Shown here one piece after another: positions 36,198 through 46,621 of a stretch of 64,000 bases of DNA. Position numbers and translations under genes: made by a program. The DNA is taken from positions 1-64,000 of the forward strand of contig SKCR01034782.1 in assembly GCA_019454045.1 (NCBI GenBank), given 5' to 3'. A model generated the notes under the pieces. The model was not told where the DNA came from, ran no database searches, and was given only the letters and a program-made list of their open reading frames with translations. Origin of the DNA: Zanthoxylum bungeanum. Its lineage: Eukaryota; Streptophyta; Magnoliopsida; Sapindales; Rutaceae. Numbering within the stretch: position 1 is the first letter of the stretch; every line of letters starts with the position of its first letter.

Positions 36198-37094
36198 ATC
36201 TCCCACTTGGCCTATAGCCAATCACTCAGGTGTCTTACACCTGAACTATATACGGGTGGCTCAAACTTCTGTTGAGAAACAGCTTTCGTCAGCGAATTTA
36301 TAAGGTTATGATCTGATGCGATTTATTCGATCATCACATCGCCACGATGTATGATCCAACGAATCAGATAAAACCATATGAAGTACATATCGGATCATTG
36401 ATGAGATCGTTAATTCTTTAGCCTATGTTGTAGCCTAGCTCAACTTCTAACAGAATTATATATAATCTAATTAGAATTATTTGGATCCAAAATGCTACTT
36501 TTGCTGCGTCAGTTGCAGTAAAGTTCCGCTTTTGTTGTTTTTTCGGTAACAGTATCTTGCTTGGAAGATTTCCAGCTCACTGTTCCGTTATTTAAACTAT
36601 ATAGTACCGTTTTGCGACTTATAGTCGTCTTTGTCGGTTTTGGAAACTTGCAGCAGTAAACCTAGTCACTTCAAGTTCTCCTTCTCCATAGTATAAGACA
36701 GCATCCTTAGTTCATCTAAGATACTGAAAGATGTTCTTAATATCAATCCAGTGACTATCACTTGGATTGACCTGATTGTGACTCCATATGCTCAAAGCGT
36801 ATGAGACATCAGGTCGCGTACATTTTTCAATGTACGAGTTCTCGGAGAGTTCCAACAACTTTTAGATCTAACCCAGTAGATCCTTATTCCTAGAATAAAG
36901 GAGAGTACCAACAACTTTTAGATCTAACCCAGTAGATCCTTATTCCTAGAATAAAGGTTGTTTCTCCAAAGTATTCTACGGAGAATTTCATGAAAGCCAA
37001 CCTTTCACCGATTGTATTATGGGAATATCATTTCCAAGAAATGACATATCATCATTATTTAGGACAATCATTTGTCAGCGCGCTCCCACTAACC
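36198..37094 (-). pseudogene. B3 pol C-terminal relic
   Basis: Collinear with 8739-9500 of B1. PPT CCAAGTGGGAGAT at 36198-36210. The DPLTK-type copia pol end can be traced next to it, with heavy decay. A local tandem duplication lies at 36844-36955. Confidence 0.6.
36844..36955. repeat. Local 56-bp tandem duplication in B3
   Basis: Two 56-bp units (36844-36899, 36900-36955) differing at one base (GAGAGTTCC versus GAGAGTACC). B2 has a single copy at the equivalent place (about 21560). Confidence 0.88.
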
Positions 37095-37102
37095 CTCTTA
37101 TA
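37095..37102 (+). other. Target-site duplication of hAT element E (left)
   Basis: CTCTTATA, repeated exactly at 41291-41298. Removing E restores the B-family sequence ACCCTCTTATATACACAAGAATC seen uninterrupted in B1 and B2. Confidence 0.88.
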
Positions 37103-37219
37103 TATGCATGGTAGAAAAGCCCGAAGCCCGACCCGGCCCGGACGGGCTTTGGCCCGGCCAGGGTAACACGAGCCCGGGCCGGGCTTCACCCAAAAAGACC
37201 GGGCCCGGCCCAGCCCGGG

Positions 37220-37530
37220 CTTAAAATAAATAAATAAATATTTTAATTATAAAATATATAAATTTGTATAATAAATTTTTTATATTTATAATTTTTTATA
37301 ATAAAAAATCGAGTCTGGGCTTAAAATAAATAAATAAATTTTTTAATTTATAAAATATATATATTTTTATAATAAATTTTTTATATTTATAATTTTTTAT
37401 AATAAAAAATCGAGTCTGGGCTTAAAATAAATAAATAAATTTTTTAATTTATAAAATATATATATTTTTATAATAAATTTTTTATATTTATAATTTTTTA
37501 TAATAAAAAAATCGGGTTCGGGCTTAAAAT
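37220..37530. repeat. ~101-bp AT-rich tandem repeat in E
   Basis: Three copies beginning CTTAAAATAAATAAATAAAT and ending AAAAAATCGAGTCTGGG, at about 37220, 37320 and 37420, with a partial fourth at 37522. Units are nearly identical, so expansion is recent. Confidence 0.88.
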
Positions 37531-37699
37531 AAATATTATATATTTTTATTTATATAATATATATATATATATATATATTTATATGATAATTTTTATTTAT
37601 TTATAATTAAAAAATCAGGCCCGGGCCCGACCCGAGCCCAGCCGGGCCTGCTCGGCCCGGCCCGATGACAGCATGGGCCCGGGCCGGGCTTTGATAATC

Positions 37700-37704
37700 C
37701 CGGC
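37700..37704 (+). other. Target-site duplication of D (left)
   Basis: CCGGC, repeated exactly at 41260-41264. Confidence 0.85.
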
Positions 37705-39984
37705 TGTAATGGCCCGAATTATTTTAGCGTGATGTGTGATTTTTTTTCTTATGTAGCCACGTCCAAACGTGAGGGTTATTATTACGAAGTAACAGAAATT
37801 ATTATAAGAGAAAAGATGAAAGAATAATGTGGAATTAACTAGAAGGGTTGATTAGGAATTTAACAAATTAATATATATAACCTTCGATATTTTTTTATAT
37901 ACACACAAAATTGGTTCTAGAACATTTTAACACAAATATTATAGATATATAACACACACACACGTGCAGTGAATATACACCACACACACACACTTGCCAA
38001 ATGAATTAACACACACGTCACACACATAGAATATACATATATTAAACACACCCATTCATTTATGCACACACAGTTAATCAAGACAAGGAGTAAAGAAAAT
38101 GCAAGAAAATTCGAGAGAAAGAAAAAGAAGAACGAGAGGGAGAATAAAATGAGAGGGAAAGACCGAGAAAACAGAGTATAAAACCAAGAGAGAGAAGTAA
38201 TTTGGTTTGTGTTGATTAGGGTTTCATAGTCGTCATCTTGCTATCTACTTTGTAGCTCCCAATTTCTTATAGCAATCTCTACTCTGCCAAGATGGGGTTC
38301 GTTTTCTCTAACTATCTATATATATTCATCTGTTAAGGAAACAGGAAAGAGAAAATAGACCAGAAAAAGAAATTAAATTGAAATTTTAATGGTTTCATGT
38401 AGTAGCTTTTAAGGAAAATTGGGTGTTTCTGTTAACTTGATTAAATAAATTTGTAATCTTTACCCTTAAAATTGACTTTTAAATTTAATTGACCCGCATT
38501 GGAATTTTAAGTGATGCTTGTAATGTTCATTCTGAGTTTATTGTGCTAAATCTTGTTAGTACCAAGCATTCTATTTATGGTGAAAAGAGGAGAGTAAGTA
38601 TATTAGGTAATTGTTTACCTTGAAATTAATTTATTTTTGCTGATTGGTGTGTCAGTGAATATTAGGGAATTATGAATTAAAGTATTTGGGATGTTATTTG
38701 TTTCTCTTAATTCACATTGTTTTTATTTCAGTTTTGGCTTGCTCTTAGGTTCCATTTGTTTGTTTGATTATTTTTTAATGAACTGCTTAGATCTAGGATG
38801 CCATATTGGACTTTTAAACTGCCAGTTTAATTCTGTGAAATTCTAGAGACTTATTATGGAACGCGTTTCGTTCTCAGAGGCACAATCAAGTTTCCAACCG
38901 TACTTTGTCATTGTGATTTTTCCTGGTGTTCCTTTGAGCTTCGACTTTAAAGGGTGAAAATATTGACGTTCTCTGTGATTTTATTTTGGGGATGCCAATT
39001 TACTGTTATTAGTTTATATCTGATTCTATGTGTTTACGTTCTCAGTATGATATAGGATTATGGGTTTAAGAATAATATAAATGAGGTGCATTGATGCACA
39101 TTCTCGTTTGTTACTATTGGTGTCATTTAAGTTGCCTTTATCTAATGTATAATCAGAATGCTGAACTTGCAAATCATAATTATCTAAGTATTATGATAAT
39201 ATATATTATATATATCTTGCATTGTTATTAATGATGGGATGTAAATCAGTGACTTCATATAGCAAGATCTATAGAGATAAAGTTGCATTGGTTGCTAGTG
39301 AAAGAGACGTTAAAAAAATAAAAAAATAAATAAAAAATCTGTAGGACGAGGGTCATTAATTATGACACTGAGCAGTTGAACATCAATGTTGCCAGATTTT
39401 GTTTCTGAATGAGCTTCTATTAATTTTTCCAATCTTTCATCATATTTTCACCCATTAACTAATAAAGAAATAATAAGATATATGTGAGCATGTATTATGT
39501 AGGTAAAGTATATTGGAGATGGTATAAGCATAGAGGGCACAAGATAGTTAAGAATGAAAGCATAAAAGAGCAGAATTTATATGTCATAAATTTAAAGGTA
39601 TGCATGAACATATGCAAGTAATTGTATGACAACATAAAATAAGCATATACGAAAGTATGGTTAGGGTATGTGGAAGCATAGGAAATATATACGCATATGC
39701 ATATATGTGCATTATGATTTTCATCATTTGAGTTGAAATTAAGAAAGATTTTTGGGATTTAAAGTATTTTAAAGAAAGTTCATATGCTTTTGACAGAAAT
39801 ATTTTCAGAAAATGTTGATACAGTTTTGAGGCTTAAAGTATGATTTTATATTTTCGGGGCATGAGGTAAAACCTCACCCCAGTATGTAACTTGAGATACA
39901 GTTGGAATTGACGGATACAGAGAACATGTGCACATATAGGGCCAGGATGGCGGCTTAGGATCGTGTACCTGGTCCCTAGTGGTG

Positions 39985-40185
39985 GCTACACCCAGTTGAG
40001 TTATGGTCCTGGGTGTAGAGCTCTACGTTGCCAGTTGAGTGTTTGTCCTGGACGTAAGGCACCACTAGCCTCAGAGATGCCGCAGTTGAGTTATGGTCTT
40101 GGGCATCGAGCACACCCAGTTGAGTTATGGTCCTGGGTGCAAAGAGACGTCCAGTTCAGTTATGGTCCTAGACATAGAACAGTTT
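39985..40185 (+). repeat. Minisatellite in D (CAGTTGAGTTATGGTCCTGG)
   Basis: About five copies of CAGTTGAGTTATGGTCCTGGG.GTAGAGC with spacers; counterpart of 29985-30345 in C. The frame at 39963-40235 is a translation of this repeat. Confidence 0.85.
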
Positions 40186-40439
40186 TTAGTTTTCAGATAC
40201 AGGTTTCGGTTTTCAGAGGAACAGATTTCAAATAGAACCTTCAGTTTTTCAAAACAGTTTTCAGTAGAATAGTTTTCAGATGAACATTTTTTTGAAAACG
40301 ATATTTCAGAAAGACAAGATTTATAATGAAAATCAGAAAGCAATTTTCAAGAGACAGTTTCAGAAAGATTTTTAAAACATATTTTCATTATGCATAGCAT
40401 AATTAGGTAAAATCTAATTCATAAGTTGTGCATATTGAC

Positions 40440-40466
40440 TATATATATATATATATATATATATAT
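40440..40466. repeat. (TA)n microsatellite
   Basis: Uninterrupted TA run inside D. Confidence 0.95.
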
Positions 40467-41259
40467 CCTAGAAATCATTTAAGTTGCACATAGTTGACAT
40501 GATGCATGATAGCATTAGCACACTTAAATGTATAATTGGTCAATGTTGTGTGAGTAGTATGTTTACATATGAAGATTCTATCATAAATAATAGTGCATGA
40601 TAACATGGCCATATATGCATGCATATAAAATTGATGATAGTGTGACGAATGCTTGAAAGAATGAATACATTATAGATCCGATTAGATGATATTTCAATCT
40701 GATAAAAGAAAGATAACTATAGTAAGAGTCTGAATTAGAACTAGTAGAGGATTAAGTAGGAAAGTAATAAGTTATCAGAGTAGCGCAGCGAAAGCAAGTG
40801 TTTTGAGTTTTGCAGGTTGGTGATATGATCGATCGACCACAGATACCAGATCTTGAGGAGCAGGGTAGCAGCGCTGCAGTCAGCCAGTCACCAGATCTTA
40901 GGTGGATAAGAGTCAAGTTGTTTATGAGTTTATTTTTAAAGTAATTGAGTTGTTTGTAAGTTTAGTTATATAAGTTTAAAATTTGTATAAGTTTTTGGTT
41001 TGTATAAGTTTTTGGTTTGTATAAGTTTTTGTTTATACGTATTCTCGGGCACGGAGCCCAATTATTATGTCTTGAGTTTATAGATTTGGTGTATACTATT
41101 AGTGTTGGGCCCTTTAGGTTGTATTGTGGAACTGGACTTGATCCAGGTTGCTCGATTTTAGTAGAGGTCATGCCGAAATTTCGGCAGAGTCAGAGGCTTA
41201 TAGAGGCAGGGTTAGCCTGTCTCATGCCGGTAATATCTCTGCTAAGACGGGATGTTACA

Positions 41260-41264
41260 CCGGC
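41260..41264 (+). other. Target-site duplication of D (right)
   Basis: CCGGC, identical to 37700-37704. Confidence 0.85.
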
Positions 41265-41290
41265 CCGAGCCCGGCCCGTTGTCATGCATA

Positions 41291-41298
41291 CTCTTATA
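41291..41298 (+). other. Target-site duplication of E (right)
   Basis: CTCTTATA, identical to 37095-37102. Confidence 0.88.
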
Positions 41299-41580
41299 TA
41301 CACAAGAATCATTTTCGTTTTGAATTAAATCATATACCATTATGATTACATCAAAACGATTATTCCAAGAACATAATATTTGCTCTAATCCATAAATGGA
41401 TTAATCTAACTTGCAAACCTTGTTTGCATGCTTTAGTACGACAAAACCGCTAGGATGTTGCAAATATCCTCCAAAAAAAATTTCCGTTTAAGGAAAGCGA
41501 TTTTGACGTTCAGCTGCCATATTTCATAAAGGAAACATGCAGTAATAGCAAGCATCATCCAAATGGATTCGACCATGGCA
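41299..41580 (-). pseudogene. B3 RT relic between E and G
   Basis: Collinear with 21770-22040 of B2, the RT region. No open frame; B3 resumes at 46622 beyond G. Confidence 0.65.
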
Positions 41581-42018
41581 TGTTAGGATGTATGCCATAG
41601 AGCTACATGTGATGTAAACGGTTTCTTGTGTTTAGAAATAAAATGATTCATTATTCATTTATCAAATTGTTTGTTTAATTTTCGCATATTATATAACTTC
41701 ATAAATACCGTAGATTACTTATGTACCTTCAGAGTTGGTGTATGAGTGTCATGCACCAGATGATTTAAGTTTGAAGTTAGTAATCTTAAATAGTCCATAG
41801 AGAGCAAACAAATCGGGTACTTTGTTTGTGGTTTATCTATAGATGCGGTCCATTCTATATTTGGATGGCGATCTTAATCCGGATCGTCCATGTAGAGACA
41901 TGAGAATGGAGGCACCTTATATGATATGATCATATAGGACTGGACCTGGATAGAAATGACATTCTTATAATATCCGTTAAACAAAGAAAGTCATTTCGAT
42001 CTATTTGATGGTCATATA
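41581..42018 (+). repeat. G 5' LTR, truncated
   Basis: About 97-98% identical by eye to 44418-44855. It ends at GATGGTCATATATC, where the 3' LTR continues GATTGATC and this copy changes to integrase codons (TACCTAATGCATCAC). Confidence 0.85.
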
Positions 42019-42965
42019 TCTACCTAATGCATCACAAATCAGATACCTTTGAAAAGTTCAAAGAGTATCGTGCTGAGGTTGAGAACCAATTAGGTAAGAG
42101 AATCAAAACTCTACGATCGGATTGTGGAGTGGAATACCTCGACAGAGACTTCGAGGAATTCTTAGTTGAGCATGGGATAGTATCCCAGCTAACAGCGCCT
42201 GGAACACCACAATAAAATGGTGTTGCAGAAAGGAGAAATCGAACCCTACTAGACATGATGAGATCTATGTTTAGTTATAGCTCACTACCTAGTTCATTCT
42301 GGGGATATGCACTGCAAACCGCAATGTATATCCTTAATGTAGTTCCATCTAAGTCTATTCCTAAGACTCCCTTAGAGTTGTGGAATAGTCGTAAAGCTAG
42401 TTTACGACATTTCCGCATATGGGGGTGTCCAGCACATGTGCTGAAGAATAAGGCAACAAAACTGGAACCACGTTCTCAGGTATGCTTATTTGTAGGCTAC
42501 CCGAAGGAGACTACGGGTGGATTCTTCTACAGTCCTGATGATAACAAAGTATTTGTATCGACCAATGGTACGTTTCTAGAGGAGGACTATATAAGGGTGT
42601 TCAAACCTCGTAGTAAAATGTTACTCGAGGAGTTACTTACTGGTTCGACCAGCGCGCCATCGTCAATGAAAGTTGACAAATACATAGCACCTTCGACATC
42701 TGATAGTCAGATACTTCCAAGTCAGAATGATCTACCACCTAGACGCAGTAGGAGGGTTGTACGAAAACCTGATCGCTACTTAGGGGTTGGAGAGGCACAA
42801 GTTATCGTCTCTAGCGATGGTATAGATGATACATTGACCTACAGTAGTGCAATGGATGATCCTGACAAAGAAGAATGGCTCAAAGCCATGAACCTGGAGA
42901 TGGAGTACATGTACTCCAACTTAGTCTGGGAGCATGTAGACCAACTTGATGGAGTAAACCCATAA
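42019..42965 (+). pseudogene. G integrase (core end and C-terminal part) and RT start
   Basis: YLMHHKSDTFEKFKEYRAEVE leads into TLRSDCGVEYLD (second catalytic Asp, codon 42120-42122) and, after a TAA at 42213 replacing the second Gln of PGTPQQ, into [18 protein letters not shown] (catalytic Glu). The open run from there to 42965 covers the integrase C-terminal region ([27 protein letters not shown]), the linker ([17 protein letters not shown]) and the start of RT ([26 protein letters not shown]). The first catalytic Asp was lost in the deletion. One base is missing at about 42962, shifting the frame. Confidence 0.85.
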
Positions 42966-43209
42966 GTTGCAAGTGGATCTATAAGAGTATGAGGGGATCA
43001 GATGGGAAGGTACATACCTTCAAAGCTAGACTAGTGGCCAAGGGTTATACCTAGAAATAGAGAGTTGACTCTGAGGAAACTTTCTCGCCAGTAGCTATGC
43101 TAAAATCCATCCGCACTCTTCTATCCATAGCCGCATATTATGACTATGAAATCTGACAAATGGACGTCAAGACTGCATTCTTGAATGGCAATCTTGATGA
43201 AATATCTAT
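42966..43209 (+). pseudogene. G RT fingers region, frame-broken
   Basis: In the shifted frame: SCKWIYKSMRGSDGKVHTFK, ARLVAKGYT, TAG at 43052 and 43058, EETFSPVAMLKSIRTLLSIA, a TGA at 43154 replacing the Trp before QMDVKTAFLNG, then a further one-base loss at about 43201 in LDEDIYM. These are simple lesions in an otherwise well-kept sequence. Confidence 0.8.
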
Positions 43210-44403
43210 ATGATACAACCAGAAGGGTTCATCGCCCAAGGTCAAGAGCAAAAAGTTTGCAAACTGCAAAGGTCCATTTATGGACTCAAGCAGGCATCTC
43301 GATCTTGGAATATAAGATTTGATACAACGATCAAGTCCTATAATTTTGAGCAGAAAGTTAATGAGCCTTGTGTATACAAGCGCGTCATTTACGGGAAGGT
43401 GGTTTTTCTTGTCTTATACGTTGATGACATCTTACTCATTGGGAATGATGTAAGGATATTATCAGACGTAAAAACCTGGCTAGTTGAGCAATTCCAAATG
43501 AAAGATTTGGGAGAGGCGAGTTATGTTCTTGGGATCCAGATACTTCGAGATCGCAAGAAACGACTGTTAGCTATGTCTCAGGCATCCTACATCGACAAGA
43601 TTCTTGTACGATTCGGGATGCAGAATTCCAAGAAAGGCAATCTGCCTTATCGGCATGGAATTCATTTGTCGAAGGAACATTCTCCTAAGACACCTCAGGG
43701 CATTGAGGAAATGAGACATATCTCATATGCCTCAGCAGTTGGTAGTCTCATGTATACTATGTTATACACGAGACCGGACATCTGTTTTGCAGTAGGAGTA
43801 GTCAGTAGGTTTCAGTCAAATCCGGGATTGGATCACTGGGTGGCTGTGAAACACATTCTCAAATATCTTAAGAGAACGAGAGATTATATGCTAATATATT
43901 CTGGTGAGGATATGATCCTGAAAGGATATACAGACTCTGATTTTCAGACAGATGTTGATTCCAGGAAATCAACATCTGGATCAGTGTTCACCCTAGGTGG
44001 TGGGGCTATTGTATGGAGGAGCATAAAGCAATCTTGCATTGCCGACTCCACCATGGAGGCTGAATATGTAGCAGCTTGTGAAGCAGCTAAAGAAGCAGTC
44101 TGGATCCGTAAATTCTTGGGAGATCTGGAAGTTGTTCTGGACATGGATAAACCACTCACCCTATATTGAGATAATAGTGGAGCAGTGGCGAACTCCAAAG
44201 AGCCAAGAAGCCACAAGAGGGGAAAGCATATAGAAAGGAAATATCATCTCATCAGGGAGATAGTGCAGAGAGGGGACGTTAGCGTCACAAAGATTGCATC
44301 CGCAGAGAACCTTGATGATCCGTTTACAAAGACCTTGCCGGTTAAAGTGTTTGAGGGTCACCTAGATGGTCTGGGTTTACGTGACATGTTTCATTTTCTC
44401 TAG
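43210..44403 (+). pseudogene. G reverse transcriptase palm and RNase H, best-preserved frame in window
   Basis: Open for 319 codons to a TGA at 44167 (in LYCDNSGA, the Cys codon), then open to the natural stop at 44401-44403. Residue numbers count from the Met at 43210: KVCKLQRSIYGLKQASRSWN at about 15-34, the catalytic YVDD at 70-73 within LVLYVDDILLIGND, QFQMKDLGEASYVLGIQI, the SYASAVGSLMYTMLYTRPDI motif, and RNase H motifs KGYTDSDF (first Asp), SCIADSTMEAEYVAACEAAKEA (Glu region) and DPFTKTLPVKVFEGH near the end. This is copia RT/RNase H that would copy element RNA into DNA in cytoplasmic particles. The polypurine tract follows at once. With no gag, protease or complete integrase the element is not autonomous. 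Confidence 0.88.
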
Positions 44404-44405
44404 TG

Positions 44406-44417
44406 CAAGTGGGAGAT
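44406..44417 (+). other. Polypurine tract of G
   Basis: CAAGTGGGAGAT immediately before the 3' LTR start TGTTGG; identical to the tract of the B family. Confidence 0.88.
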
Positions 44418-46621
44418 TGTTGGTATGTATGCCCTAGAGCTACATGTGATGTAAACGGTTTCTTGTGTTTAGAAATAAAATGATGCATTATTCATTTATC
44501 AAAATGTTTGTTTAATTTTCGCATATTATATATCTTCATAAATACCGTAGATTACTTATGTACCTTCAGACTTGGTGTATGAGTGTCATGCACCAGAGGA
44601 TTTAAGTTTGAAGTTAGTAATCTTAAATATCCATAGAGAGCAAACAAACCGGGTACTTTGTTTGTGGTTTATCTATAGATGCGGTCCATTCTATATTTGG
44701 ATGGCGATCTTAATCCGGATCGTCCATGTAGAGACATGAGAATGGAGGCACCTTATATGATGTGATCATATAGGACTGGACCTGGATAGAAATGACATTC
44801 TTATAATATCCGTTAAACAAAGAAAGTCATTTTGATCTACTTGATGGTCATATATGGATTGATCTTAATCCTGAGTGTACTACGAACTCCTACATGGCGG
44901 GATATGTCCTTTGATTTACAAAGGTGAGGTTGGTGTAGCAATCCCAACCAATAACTACGTACTTTGGGGGCATAGTCTGTTATGTAGCTGGGAACGTTTT
45001 ACATAGACATGGAATTCACTCCTTCTTACTATAAGTAGATGAGTATCTCTCTTAAGGATTGATTCGGTACTTGAACGATTTGGGTCTTTCTATTACGAAT
45101 AGAAAGATTAATATTAATAACAGTTATGAATAAATTGTTCATTAGAGAATCAATGGTACTTAAGGTAAAAATAATTAGAGGGGTATAACGGACATTATGA
45201 CTTAGCTCTAATTACAAGATATTCGTGAAGGATCAATTTGTATGCAATGACTATATCGGTGGATACCGACTTGGTTCGGCTTATTATTTCATCTACGGCA
45301 ATGAGAGTACAACTTCGGAATTTTAGTGGAATAATTCGAAATTAATAATTTGAAATATTTAATTAAGAGCTTAATTAATATTTCGAGATTATTGGAGCTC
45401 GGAACCGTAGGTCCACTTGGTCCATGTGTTTGCTCGATATACTTTAGCGGAGCTAATATAATTGGACGGTCCAATTATAGACTCACAAAAGAATAAATAT
45501 TATTAATATGATTAATAATATTAAATACATCACACTTAAGACTTTATATTAAATGTTAATATAAAGTATTAATAATTATATTATAATTATTTAAATTAGC
45601 AATAAGGCTAAGAATTATTTTGGAAATAAAAATCATCACCATGGTAGGATTCCTTATTGGATAAGGAATATGATTTTTTTGTTTGAGAAACAAAGTCAAA
45701 CCCAAATAACCCACCATGGCCGAAATTCCCTATAGATAAGGAATATGATTTGTTTGTTTGTGAAATAAAATCAAATCCAATTACTTACCCCTTGGCCGAA
45801 TTTTCATAGATGATAAGGATTATGATTTGTTTATTTTGGAAGCAAAATCAAACTAGAAATCCTACCCTTGGCCGAATTTGATGATGATGGGAGACTAGTG
45901 GTTGATTTGTTTTATGAAACAAATTATCCATAAGTATAAAACAAAAATTATGATTTAATTTTTCAGAGACAGAAGTGATTAGAAAACCCTAGCCTCCATC
46001 TCTTCTTCATGCTCTCAAGAGTTGAGAAACATCATTTTGAGAACCTGAAATTATTTTGGTGTGTGATCTTAATCTCTAAACCATTTAGAGATTAATCTAT
46101 GAGTGTAGCCCACACTACCCTCCGTTGGTAACGAGACATAGCTCGGAAGAACTTGTGACGTTGGAAAACTCTTCCCCCTCCTCTCACCATTCACGGAAGT
46201 GGGTAAAATTAAAGCCCACTGCAGCACACACTTCCCATTCATTGGGGCTCGGTTTTGTTTGGATTTAACTCGGGTTTTTAGGAAACACTTTTAGGGATTT
46301 TTAGGGCTGTGTTAGGATTGATTTTTAGAGAAAAAGCAGACCTGAATTATCACTGCAGTTCACGCATAAACTGGTTCAAATTGGGTGCAGTTCTCGAGTG
46401 TAACGGGTCCAAAATAGTCCACTAATTCATTGCAGTTCAAGGGGCTGTTCGAGGACTATTTTGGGGGTATTCCGAGGCTGAAATATTGTCCAAAACAGAA
46501 GCAAAACATCAGTGAACTCAGTGGTGTGGTTCGGCCAAAGCGAAGGGAGAGCAGAAAAATTTTTCAAGTTCAGTCCGTGAGCATTACCGCTTCCGCTGCG
46601 CGAGGGAAGGCGTTCCCTACA
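44418..46621 (+). repeat. G 3' LTR
   Basis: 2,204 bp. It contains a three-copy ~77-bp degenerate repeat (45640-45900) with GATAAGGAATATGATTTG and TTGGCCGAA motifs and a possible TATA site (GTATAAAAC near 45936). The last part (46180-46620) is GC-richer with no domain; the frame at 46430-46630 runs through the LTR edge. Confidence 0.82.
45640..45900. repeat. ~77-bp degenerate tandem repeat in G LTR
   Basis: Three copies; the GATAAGGA(A/T)TATGATTT core falls at about 45659, 45735 and 45813. Confidence 0.75.

Larger units (their letters stand above)
37705..41259 (+). mobile_element. Element D: solo LTR of the C family
   Basis: 3,555 bp from TGTAATGGCCC to GGGATGTTACA, flanked by the duplication CCGGC. 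It shares with C the CGGGGCATGAGGTAAAA block (39857), the CAGTTGAGTTATGGTCCTGG repeats (39985-40185) and the last ~90 bases. Plus-strand orientation is inferred by comparison with C. A TATA-like GTATAAAAC lies at 38175. No primer site or domain is present, so it is read as a solo LTR. Confidence 0.75.
37103..41290. mobile_element. Element E: non-autonomous GC-rich hAT element carrying solo LTR D
   Basis: The 8-bp duplication and short inverted ends (TATGCATGGTAG on the left; TATGCATGACAA as the complement of the right) fit the hAT superfamily. Without D the element is about 628 bp. The ends are very rich in GGGCC/CCCGG palindromes around a three-copy AT-rich tandem repeat. No transposase, so it depends on enzymes from elsewhere. 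Confidence 0.75.
41581..46621 (+). mobile_element. Element G: Ty1/copia retrotransposon, plus strand, internally deleted
   Basis: It starts TGTTAGGATGTATGCC and ends ..CCCTACA. The 3' LTR (44418-46621, 2,204 bp) is complete. The 5' LTR keeps only its first ~438 bp (41581-42018) before jumping straight into the integrase, so the rest of the LTR, primer site, gag, protease and the start of integrase are gone. The retained LTR parts are almost identical, so G is young despite the damage. No clean 5-bp duplication: the left flank is TGGCA but the right flank is AACGG. Confidence 0.85.

Noticed and set aside
37110..37230. CpG island or gene promoter in the GGGCC-rich stretch
   Set aside because: It has hAT ends with an 8-bp duplication and no adjoining gene; GC-rich palindromic ends explain the composition.
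39963..40235. 90-codon frame with repeated QLSYGPG-like units
   Set aside because: Translation of the D minisatellite; C has the same repeats with different frame.
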